Shown piece after piece: positions 1 to 5,080 of a stretch of 5,594 nucleotides of DNA (positions are counted from its first letter, which is position 1; each line of letters begins with the position of its first letter). The position numbers were made by a program, and so were the translations under genes. The stretch is from JBFKAV01 sp041621405 (lineage in GTDB: Bacteria > Pseudomonadota > Alphaproteobacteria > Rhodobacterales > Rhodobacteraceae): the NCBI GenBank assembly GCA_041621405.1, contig JBFKAV010000196.1, forward strand, positions 1 to 5,594, written 5' to 3'. Below the pieces are notes generated by a model, which saw only the letters and a list, made by a program, of their open reading frames with translations, was not told the origin of the DNA and did not search any database.

Positions 1-1020
1 CCAATGGCTTTTCTCCACCATACCGATCGCCACGTTGGTGACGAAGTCTGGCGAATGCGCGGCCGACGTGACCTGCCCGACCCGCGCGCCATCCGCCAGG
101 AGCGGCCAGGGGCGGCTGAGGCGCGGTACGGGGGCGCCGGCGATGGCGATGGCGCGGATCTCGCGCGCGTGGCCCTCGGCGCGCAGGCGGTCGAGGGCGG
201 CCTTGCCGATGTGGTCGGCGGTGGAGTTGATGTATTTGCCGAGGCCGCATTCGAAGGGCGTGTTCTCGGACGTCATGTCGTTGCCGTAGGAGAGCAGCCC
301 GCCCTCGATGCGCTCGATCAGGTTCGGGCAGCCGGCGCGGACGTCGAGGTCGGCCCCGGCCTCGAACAGTGCGTGCCAGAGCGCCATGCCGGTGTCGAAG
401 CCCTCGAGGTAGATCTCGAAGCCGCCCTGCTTGGAATAGCCCGAGCGGGCAACGACGAGCGGGCGGCCCAGGAACGGCAGCCGGGCGAAGCGGAAGAAGC
501 GGATCTCGTGCACCGCCTCGCCGAAGACCCGCGCCATCAGCTCGCCGGCCTTCGGCCCCTGCACCGCGAGCGGCGAGACGTCGGGCTCGAACACCGCGAC
601 GTTGAGCCCGAGCGCCGTGGCGATGCCCTTGATCCAGAGCAGGAGGTCGCTGTCGGCGAGCGAGACCCAGAAGCGATCCTCGGCGAGCTTCACCCCGACG
701 GGGTCGTTCAACATGCCGCCCTCGGCGTCGCAGACGGGCAGATAGAAGCACTGGCCGTCCGCCATCCGCGAGAGCTCGCGGGGCGAGATCAGCGCCATCA
801 GGCGGGCGGTGTCGGGACCCGTCACCTCGACCTGGCGCTCGCAGGCGACGTCCCATACCTGCACGGCCGTCTTCAGGTGGCGATAGTCATCGGCCAGCGA
901 GCTGAAGGCCGTCGGCAGCAGCATGCGGTTGTAGACGGTATAGCCAGTGACCCCCGCGGCTTCGTTGCCTTGGGTGAAGGGCGTCCGACGCACCCGGCGG
1001 GAGGGGAAGATCTCGGGCAT
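1..1020 (-). CDS. dmdA: Dimethylsulfoniopropionate demethylase DmdA (3' end cut by window edge)
   Basis: DmdA transfers a methyl group from dimethylsulfoniopropionate (DMSP) to tetrahydrofolate in the cytoplasm, giving methylmercaptopropionate and 5-methyl-THF, the first step of the DMSP demethylation pathway. It belongs to the GcvT (glycine-cleavage aminomethyltransferase) fold. 340 residues are visible; the family is about 365 long, so roughly 25 C-terminal residues lie outside. The N-terminus (FPSRRVRRTPF, 5-15), GYTVYNRMLLPT (26-37) and VQVWDVACERQV (53-64) are what I recall of roseobacter DmdA and differ from true GcvT. GGMLNDPV (101-108) sits at the GcvT catalytic-Asp loop. RSGYSKQGGFEIY (192-204) replaces the GcvT RTGYTGE.G.E motif with SKQ, keeping the folate-side Glu202. 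ATG at 1020 lies one base after the DinB stop; a GAGG inside the DinB 3' end, 9 bases upstream, is the likely ribosome site. It is the last visible gene of a five-gene minus-strand operon. A non-DMSP GcvT-like paralogue is possible but less likely. Confidence 0.92.
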   Translation of the reverse strand, partial: MPEIFPSRRVRRTPFTQGNEAAGVTGYTVYNRMLLPTAFSSLADDYRHLKTAVQVWDVACERQVEVTGPDTARLMALISPRELSRMADGQCFYLPVCDAEGGMLNDPVGVKLAEDRFWVSLADSDLLLWIKGIATALGLNVAVFEPDVSPLAVQGPKAGELMARVFGEAVHEIRFFRFARLPFLGRPLVVARSGYSKQGGFEIYLEGFDTGMALWHALFEAGADLDVRAGCPNLIERIEGGLLSYGNDMTSENTPFECGLGKYINSTADHIGKAALDRLRAEGHAREIRAIAIAGAPVPRLSRPWPLLADGARVGQVTSAAHSPDFVTNVAIGMVEKSHW

Positions 1021-1021
1021 C

Positions 1022-1528
1022 TCAGGCGGCCTCGGGCATGAAGGCGAGGTCGGTGGCGCCCGGCCGCGCTCCGGTGGCGGTGAGCATGACGTGGACCTGT
1101 CCGCGGTGATGCGTCTGGTGGTTGAAGAAATGCATGATGAGAAGCGCCCTGGGCTTCGTCACCTCGCGGCCGAGCACACCGGAATGCCAGCCGAGGTCGC
1201 CCTCGAGGTCGGTCTCGTCGAGCCGCGCGGCCCAGGCCTCGATGCGCTCGTCGGTGGCGGCGCGCTTGCGCTTCAGCGCGGTCCAGTCGGGAACCAGCGT
1301 CGGGCTTTCGGGGATGCCGCCGGGCGGCGGGTCGCCGCCGTCGAAGCGGCTCATCCAGATCAGGTCGGCCCAGAGGAGGTGCGACAGCGTGCCCTGGATC
1401 GAGCCGAAGAAGGCGCCGCGGTCGGCCCTGCGCTCGGCGTCGCTCAGCCCGTCGGCAGCGGAAACAATGCTCCCGTTCTGCCAGGCATTGTAGCGCGCCA
1501 TTGTATGGCACCAGCCGGGAGTGATCAT
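1022..1528 (-). CDS. DinB-family four-helix-bundle protein
   Basis: Predicted 168-residue soluble cytoplasmic protein of the DinB/YfiT superfamily. Members are four-helix bundles with a three-histidine metal site; some characterised ones are thiol S-transferases that use bacillithiol or mycothiol, or maleylpyruvate isomerases, but most have no known reaction. The visible signature is TLSHLLWAD (47-55) supplying His50, and HFFNHQTHHRGQVH (133-146), where His137 and His141 are one helical turn apart, so His50/His137/His141 is the likely metal triad. The N-terminal ARYNAWQN (11-18) is also typical of the family. ATG at 1528 is preceded by a GAGG about 8-9 bases upstream. An 18-base gap separates it from the DUF1326 gene upstream, and its stop is one base from the dmdA start, so the two are probably co-translated. 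Family assignment is firm; the substrate is unknown. Despite the name there is no reason to link it to DNA damage. Confidence 0.9.
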   Translation of the reverse strand: MITPGWCHTMARYNAWQNGSIVSAADGLSDAERRADRGAFFGSIQGTLSHLLWADLIWMSRFDGGDPPPGGIPESPTLVPDWTALKRKRAATDERIEAWAARLDETDLEGDLGWHSGVLGREVTKPRALLIMHFFNHQTHHRGQVHVMLTATGARPGATDLAFMPEAA

Positions 1529-1546
1529 CGGGGGGCCTCGCGCCGG

Positions 1547-2227
1547 TCAGGGGCCGGACCAGTCGATCTGGCAGATCTCGGCCGAGCGGCCGTCGAAATC
1601 CCAGACCCGGCCGAAGGCGCGGACCCGGCCACGGGTCGCGGTGGCTACGGTGATGTCGGGGCCCATCCAGTACTTGGTGTTGACCGCCACGATGTCGCGC
1701 GCGGGGTCGCTGCCCGGGACCGGCACGATCTCGCCCTGGATCTTCTTGCCGACGGTGAGCCGGCGGGTCTTGCCCTCGGTCTCGAAGCTGATCGGCGCCC
1801 GCTCGGCGCCGAGGAACTCGGAGACGAGGAGCTTGAAGAGCCCGGTGGTGCCCCTGGCCTTGCCGGACAAGATCTGCATGAGCCCGTGATAGGCGCGGTG
1901 GCTGGCGCGCTCGTCGATGAAGGCCGCGGCCTTCCAGTTGCCGCGCGCCATCTGGCCGGGGATCTCCAGGAGCAGGCCGACGTTGAGCCCGGCGAGGCTC
2001 TCGCCGCCGTAGTGGCCCTCGTCGATGCGGATGCCGGCCCAGCCCTGGCACACGCCCTCGGTGGGGGCGTGTTTCCCGAGCGAGATCACGCAGGGGCAGA
2101 AGATCGTGCAGTTGCAGTTGAGGATCAGCTCGCCCTTCACCGCCCAGGGCACCTGTCCGGCGTCGGAGCGTTCGGCGCTCGGGTGGCGGCTGTCGATGCG
2201 AGGCGCGTCGAGTCGGGGTTCGGTCAC
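1547..2227 (-). CDS. DUF1326 domain-containing protein with CxCxxxCxC motif
   Basis: 226-residue protein of the uncharacterised DUF1326 family. The hallmark is NCNCTIFCPC (37-46), which gives Cys38, Cys40, Cys44 and Cys46 in a CxCx3CxC arrangement, followed by GVCQGW (58-63) with Cys60. This looks like a metal- or thiol-binding site, but no reaction is known. The C-terminal half includes MGPDITVATATRG and a DWSGP end, as I recall in the family. No signal peptide or membrane segment is seen. The start is a GTG at 2227, chosen because a strong GGGAGG ends 5 bases upstream and because it lies one base after the stop of the DUF2182 gene. The nearby ATG at 2232-2230 is rejected because it meets a stop at its third codon. 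About 27 extra residues precede the usual VPWAVKGE-type beginning, so the tail is either real or a slight over-extension. DUF1326 and DUF2182 genes are often neighbours, as here, which suggests a joint function. Confidence 0.88.
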   Translation of the reverse strand: MTEPRLDAPRIDSRHPSAERSDAGQVPWAVKGELILNCNCTIFCPCVISLGKHAPTEGVCQGWAGIRIDEGHYGGESLAGLNVGLLLEIPGQMARGNWKAAAFIDERASHRAYHGLMQILSGKARGTTGLFKLLVSEFLGAERAPISFETEGKTRRLTVGKKIQGEIVPVPGSDPARDIVAVNTKYWMGPDITVATATRGRVRAFGRVWDFDGRSAEICQIDWSGP

Positions 2228-2228
2228 G

Positions 2229-2984
2229 TCATCCTCCCAAGGCGCGGAGCAGCACGGCCCCGGCGGACAAGAGCAGCAGGACGCCCAGGGGGCGGGTGAG
2301 CGGGCGCCCGATCTCGGGCAGCTTCTCGGTGACCATAATCAGCGTGGCGAGCCCCATAAAGAGCAGATTTCCCATGCCGCCGACGAAGGCCATGAGCATC
2401 AGCGCCCAGCAGCAGCCGAGGCAGTCGGCGCCCATCCGGAGGCCGATGCCGAAGGCCGGGCCGAGGCCGGGACGCCAGCGGGCGAGAAACAGCGCGAGCG
2501 GCGCCCGGCAGCGCGAGAGGCAGGCCTCCTTCAGGGCCGAGAACTGGTAGCCGCCCGCAAGTGCGAGGAAGGCGGCGGTGAGCGGTGCGGAGAGGCTGCG
2601 GCCGTCGGGTGCAAGCAGACCCCGGGTGGCGAGCGCGAGCTGCAGCGCGGCGAAGCCAAGCGCGGCGGCGAGCCAGAGGGCAAGGTAGCCCGAGAGCAGC
2701 GCCGCCGCCTGCCCTGCCCCGCCGGCGGGTGCCGGAAGCGCAAGGAATGTGCGCAGCGCGGGCACCATCGTCGGCGCCATCATCGCCGCCGCCATCACTG
2801 CCCACATCGCGGCGAGCGCCGGGAGGGAGAGATCGGCCGCCCCGGCGCGGCAGAGCGAGGCCCAGAGCTCGGCGCCGTAGATCCCGGAGAAGGCGCGCGC
2901 CTCCTGCCCCATCGCCCAGAGCGCGGCCCAGGCGACGAGCACGAGGCCGAAGAACGCCGGCCAGAGCAGCGTGCGAGCGCTCAC
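2229..2984 (-). CDS. DUF2182 polytopic membrane protein (predicted metal-binding)
   Basis: 251-residue inner-membrane protein of the DUF2182 family, annotated in general terms as predicted metal-binding integral membrane protein; its biochemical role is unknown. About six hydrophobic segments are visible, near residues 8-25, 55-80, 95-118, 134-150, 190-215 and 231-248. Family motifs are MWAVMAAAMMAPT (60-72), YQFSALKEACLSRC (146-159, Cys155 and Cys159), GADCLGCCWALM (185-196, Cys188, Cys191, Cys192) and VTEKLP (218-223). The paired cysteines and Met-rich helix are plausible metal ligands, which is inference. The frame stays open far upstream, so the start was chosen by context: the GTG at 2984 overlaps the methyltransferase stop as GTGA, has GGAAG 5 bases upstream, and puts the first hydrophobic segment right at the N-terminus. 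Its own stop is one base before the DUF1326 GTG, consistent with translational coupling of the pair. Confidence 0.88.
   Translation of the reverse strand: MSARTLLWPAFFGLVLVAWAALWAMGQEARAFSGIYGAELWASLCRAGAADLSLPALAAMWAVMAAAMMAPTMVPALRTFLALPAPAGGAGQAAALLSGYLALWLAAALGFAALQLALATRGLLAPDGRSLSAPLTAAFLALAGGYQFSALKEACLSRCRAPLALFLARWRPGLGPAFGIGLRMGADCLGCCWALMLMAFVGGMGNLLFMGLATLIMVTEKLPEIGRPLTRPLGVLLLLSAGAVLLRALGG
2232..2238 (-). promoter_or_regulatory. Ribosome binding site for the GTG start of the DUF1326 gene
   Basis: GGGAGGA on the minus strand, with the GGAGG core 5 bases before GTG at 2227. It lies inside the last codons of the DUF2182 gene, so ribosomes ending that gene are placed to restart at once. 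It supports GTG as the real start codon. Confidence 0.7.
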
Positions 2985-3763
2985 AGGGGCTTCCGGGCGC
3001 GCAGGTGGTGAGGGCAGTGCTCGCCGGAGGAGAGGACCGGCTGGGTCGCTTCCCAGGTCTTGATCTGGCGCGCGATTTCCCGCTTCGAGGTGAGCTTCTC
3101 GAACGCCTTCCGCTCGGGCCCGGCGAGGCGCTTGAGTTCGCGTGCCGATTCCTCGCGGTACCACTTGTTGCGGTTCACGAGCCTGATGTCGCCGAAGCCC
3201 GCCGCCGCCAGCGCCTCGCGGTAGCGGGCGGGGCTCGCCATGCCGAAATCGAGATCCTCGCACTTCAGGTAGTGCTTCATCGCCTCGGAGGGCTCGCCAT
3301 CCTTCGAGGTGAGCCAGTCGGAGGCGACGAACCAGCCGCCGGGGCGGAGCACGCGGAAGACCTCGCGCGCCAGGCTCTCCTTGTCGGCGATGTGGACGAT
3401 CGAGTCCTTGGAGAAGACCACGTCGAAGGCGCCGTCGGGAAACGGCAGCGGTCCGGGCCTGACCTTCTTGATCGCCACCCGGCTGGCCACGCCCTTGCGC
3501 TTGGCCAGCGCCTTCGCCGCCTTGCAGACCGGTTTCTCGACGTCGATGCCGACCACCTCGGAAGCGCCGTAGCCATAGGCGAGAAGCGCGGTGATCCCGC
3601 CCGAGCCGCAGCCGATGTCGAGCACGCGCTTTCCGCGGAGGTCGATCCCGTCGAGCACGCGCGCCACCTCGTCGGGGCCGCCGGGCGAGAGGAAACCCTC
3701 GCCCCAGATCGCCTCGAGGAAGCTGATGATGGTGTCGCCATAATGCGGGTCGTTCTTGCCCAT
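2981..3763 (-). CDS. Class I SAM-dependent methyltransferase, PMT-like
   Basis: 260-residue cytoplasmic methyltransferase with a Rossmann fold. SAM-binding motif I is VLDIGCGSGG (47-56), post-I is VVGIDVE (70-76), motif II region is FDVVFSKDSIVHI (113-125), and motif III is LRPGGWFVASDW (139-150). FLSPGG (24-29) ahead of motif I and the FSKDSIVHI block resemble phosphoethanolamine/sarcosine-dimethylglycine type N-methyltransferases, so a small amine or similar acceptor is plausible; the actual substrate cannot be read from the sequence. A C-terminal EHCPHHLRARKPL (248-260) closes the protein. ATG at 3763 is preferred because GGGAGG (3774-3769) sits 5 bases upstream; an in-frame ATG 14 codons further out (3805) lacks a suitable ribosome site. 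It is the first gene of the operon that ends in dmdA, and its stop overlaps the DUF2182 start by 4 bases. Whether it acts on a DMSP-related compound is open. Confidence 0.87.
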   Translation of the reverse strand: MGKNDPHYGDTIISFLEAIWGEGFLSPGGPDEVARVLDGIDLRGKRVLDIGCGSGGITALLAYGYGASEVVGIDVEKPVCKAAKALAKRKGVASRVAIKKVRPGPLPFPDGAFDVVFSKDSIVHIADKESLAREVFRVLRPGGWFVASDWLTSKDGEPSEAMKHYLKCEDLDFGMASPARYREALAAAGFGDIRLVNRNKWYREESARELKRLAGPERKAFEKLTSKREIARQIKTWEATQPVLSSGEHCPHHLRARKPL

Positions 3764-3768
3764 GGCTG

Positions 3769-3774
3769 CCTCCC
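3769..3774 (-). promoter_or_regulatory. Ribosome binding site deciding the methyltransferase start
   Basis: GGGAGG on the minus strand, 5 bases before ATG at 3763. It decides between this start and an in-frame upstream ATG at 3805, which has no comparable site. Confidence 0.75.
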
Positions 3775-3797
3775 GTCCGGGCCTTCCGCAGTTTTCG

Positions 3798-3848
3798 GGC
3801 GCCATCCTGCACCGGAGGCTTGCGACGGCGCCAGTGCCAATTTACGAC
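3798..3848. promoter_or_regulatory. Divergent promoter/operator region (tentative)
   Basis: The 121-base spacer between the methyltransferase (minus) and the binding protein (plus) must carry the promoters of both units. On the plus strand, TTGCGA (3820-3825) and TACGAC (3843-3848) are separated by 17 bases, a fair spacing but a weak -10. On the minus strand, TTGGCA (3840-3835) is a good -35 match with no convincing -10 after it. The 7-mer GGCGCCA, whose first six bases are palindromic, occurs twice in the same orientation (3798-3804 and 3827-3833, 29 bases start to start), and could be a regulator site. In such GC-rich DNA all of these may be chance. Confidence 0.3.
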
Positions 3849-3873
3849 TGAGACCGCCACTCACCTTGCTTCC

Positions 3874-3879
3874 AGAGGA
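3874..3879 (+). promoter_or_regulatory. Ribosome binding site of the solute-binding protein gene
   Basis: AGAGGA, 5 bases before the ATG at 3885. It fixes the start so that the signal peptide begins with MTRAR. Confidence 0.65.
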
Positions 3880-3884
3880 CCACC

Positions 3885-4931
3885 ATGACACGCGCCCGAC
3901 TGACCCTGACCACCGCCGCCGCCGCGATCGCGCTGCCCGCCTTCGCCGCCGATTCCGAGCTCGTCGTCTTCGACTGGGCCGGCTTCGAGGACCCCGCCCT
4001 GATCCAGGCCTACAACGAGGCCCATGGCGACGGCCCCACCTACAGCTTCTTCGGCGACGACGACGAGGCGTTCCAGAAGCTCGCCTCGGGCTACAAGGTC
4101 GACGTCGCCCATCCCTGCAGCCAGATGATCCAGCGCTACCGCGACGCCGGCCTGATCGAGCCCTGGGACGTGAGCCGTATTCCCGAATACGAGAACGTCG
4201 ACCCGCGCTTCAAGCAGTCGGAGGTCTGGGCCGACGACAGCGGCGTCTGGTTCATCCCGACCGACTACGCCTATACCGCGATCAACTACAACACCGAGTC
4301 CGTGCCGGCCGAGGACGTGGCTTCGCTCGACGTCTTCCTCAATCCCGAATACGCCGGACGCATCTCGCTGCCTGACAACGTCGACGACGTCTGGGCGCTG
4401 GCGCTGCTGGCCACCGGGGTGTCCGACTGGACCTCGATCAGCGAGGAGCAGTACCAGGCCGCCGCCGACTGGCTGCGCCAGGCGCACGAGAACGTGCGCA
4501 CCTACTGGGCCGACCCCTCCGAGGTGGCGCAGCTCCTGGTCTCGGGCGAGGTCGCCATCGCCTGGACCTGGAACGACTCGGTGGCGCTCTTGCAGGAGGA
4601 AGGCTTCCCCGTGGGCTTCCAGCGCCAGGCCGCCGAGGGCGCCTCGAACTGGGTCTGCGGCATGGTCAACATGAAGGATGGCCCCGGCAGCGAGGACAAG
4701 GCCTACGACTTCATCAACGCCTGGCTCGATCCGCGCTCGGCGCAGGGCCTGCTCGACGGTTTCGGTTATGCCCATACCAACGTCGTCGGCATGGACGGGA
4801 TCTCCGATGACCAGCTCGAGGCCGCCTTCGTGAACCCGATCGACTCGACGCTGCTCACCCAGGTGCCGATGGACCTGGCGATGCGCGAGCGGATGCTCGA
4901 GGAGTTCGAGAAGATCAAGGCCGGCTTCTGA
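3885..4931 (+). CDS. PotD/PotF-like periplasmic solute-binding protein, ligand uncertain
   Basis: 348-residue extracellular solute-binding protein of the polyamine-type (PotD/PotF) family, expected to capture a small ligand in the periplasm for an ABC importer. A Sec signal peptide is clear: positive MTRAR, hydrophobic core to about 20, and likely cleavage after AFA (19-21). The mature protein begins with LVVFDWAGFEDP (26-37), matching the PotD NWTEY region. The central SLPDNVDDVWALAL (161-174), AIAWTWNDS (224-232) and GASNWVCGM (252-260) line up with pocket-forming segments. ATG at 3885 follows AGAGGA (3874-3879) with 5-base spacing. By comparison with remembered PotD, pocket acids look changed (Glu36 to Gly, Asp168 to Asn165, Asp257 to Cys258), so spermidine is doubtful. 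No permease or ATPase gene adjoins it: a hairpin region and a convergent gene follow. It may serve a transporter encoded elsewhere, or have a binding or sensing role. Family call is strong, ligand is open. Confidence 0.9.
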   Translation: MTRARLTLTTAAAAIALPAFAADSELVVFDWAGFEDPALIQAYNEAHGDGPTYSFFGDDDEAFQKLASGYKVDVAHPCSQMIQRYRDAGLIEPWDVSRIPEYENVDPRFKQSEVWADDSGVWFIPTDYAYTAINYNTESVPAEDVASLDVFLNPEYAGRISLPDNVDDVWALALLATGVSDWTSISEEQYQAAADWLRQAHENVRTYWADPSEVAQLLVSGEVAIAWTWNDSVALLQEEGFPVGFQRQAAEGASNWVCGMVNMKDGPGSEDKAYDFINAWLDPRSAQGLLDGFGYAHTNVVGMDGISDDQLEAAFVNPIDSTLLTQVPMDLAMRERMLEEFEKIKAGF

Positions 4932-4934
4932 GGT

Positions 4935-4983
4935 CCGCTCCGCCGGCGGGTTTCGGATTGCGGGCGCAATCCGACCGGAGCGG
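4935..4983. repeat. Nested inverted repeats after the binding-protein gene
   Basis: An outer stem pairs CCGCTCCG (4935-4942) with CGGAGCGG (4976-4983), perfect over 8 bases. Inside it, CGGATTGC (4954-4961) pairs with GCAATCCG (4966-4973) around a 4-base GGGC loop. The outer right arm is shared with the following hairpin (4978-5003), so the two long stems cannot form together. It lies 3 bases past the stop codon of the binding-protein gene. Role unknown: it may be transcript 3'-end protection, part of a compound terminator or a copy of a dispersed intergenic element. Confidence 0.6.
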
Positions 4984-5020
4984 GGGGCATTCTGCCCCCG
5001 CTCCCCCCTGAGGATATTTT
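4978..5020 (+). terminator. Likely transcription terminator of the binding-protein gene
   Basis: GAGCGGGGGGCA (4978-4989) pairs with TGCCCCCGCTC (4993-5003) through 11 base pairs with one bulged G and a TTC loop. It is followed by CCCCCTG and AGGATATTTT (5011-5020). The T tract is short and starts about 12 bases after the stem, so this is not a textbook intrinsic terminator, but this hairpin-plus-ATATTTT layout is what I recall between many Rhodobacterales genes. It lies between convergent genes and could also block read-through from the PEP synthase side, although no T run follows the stem on that strand. Confidence 0.55.
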
Positions 5021-5080
5021 GACCAGGGTGAAGACGCGGGAGGCAGGGCTACCCGGGCCTCGGCTCGCCCCGGTCGCGGC

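Noticed and set aside
4..1041. A 345-codon open frame on the plus strand opposite dmdA
   Set aside because: The translation is low-complexity and rich in Arg, Gly and Ala with no recognisable motif, while the minus strand gives a clear DmdA. GC-rich third positions leave the antisense frame open.
947..2299. A 450-codon plus-strand open frame across the DinB and DUF1326 genes
   Set aside because: It spans three well-supported minus-strand genes, has no family motif and no good ribosome site; it is an antisense shadow.
3764..3805. Longer methyltransferase starting at the ATG at 3805
   Set aside because: It adds 14 residues (MAPENCGRPG...) not typical of the family and lacks a spaced ribosome site, whereas GGGAGG stands 5 bases before the ATG at 3763.
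2985..3860. Upstream extension of the DUF2182 frame to a fused protein of about 540 residues
   Set aside because: The extension overlaps the methyltransferase in another frame and is Arg-rich without motifs. The GTG at 2984 forms a GTGA overlap with the methyltransferase stop and is the natural start.
2585..4375. A 596-codon plus-strand open frame through the methyltransferase and into the binding-protein gene
   Set aside because: Its product is Arg-rich and compositionally abnormal, and it runs out of frame through the start of the binding-protein gene. The overlapped genes show clear SAM-binding and signal-peptide features.
3861..4775. A 304-codon minus-strand open frame opposite the binding-protein gene
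   Set aside because: It is repetitive in Val, Gly, Asp and Leu, with no motif; the plus-strand product has a signal peptide and family match.
5041..5080. A small G/C hairpin just after the ppsA stop as its own terminator
   Set aside because: The pairing between the CCGGGGC-like and GCCCGGG-like arms needs a bulge and no T tract follows on the minus strand, so it is not supportable as a terminator.
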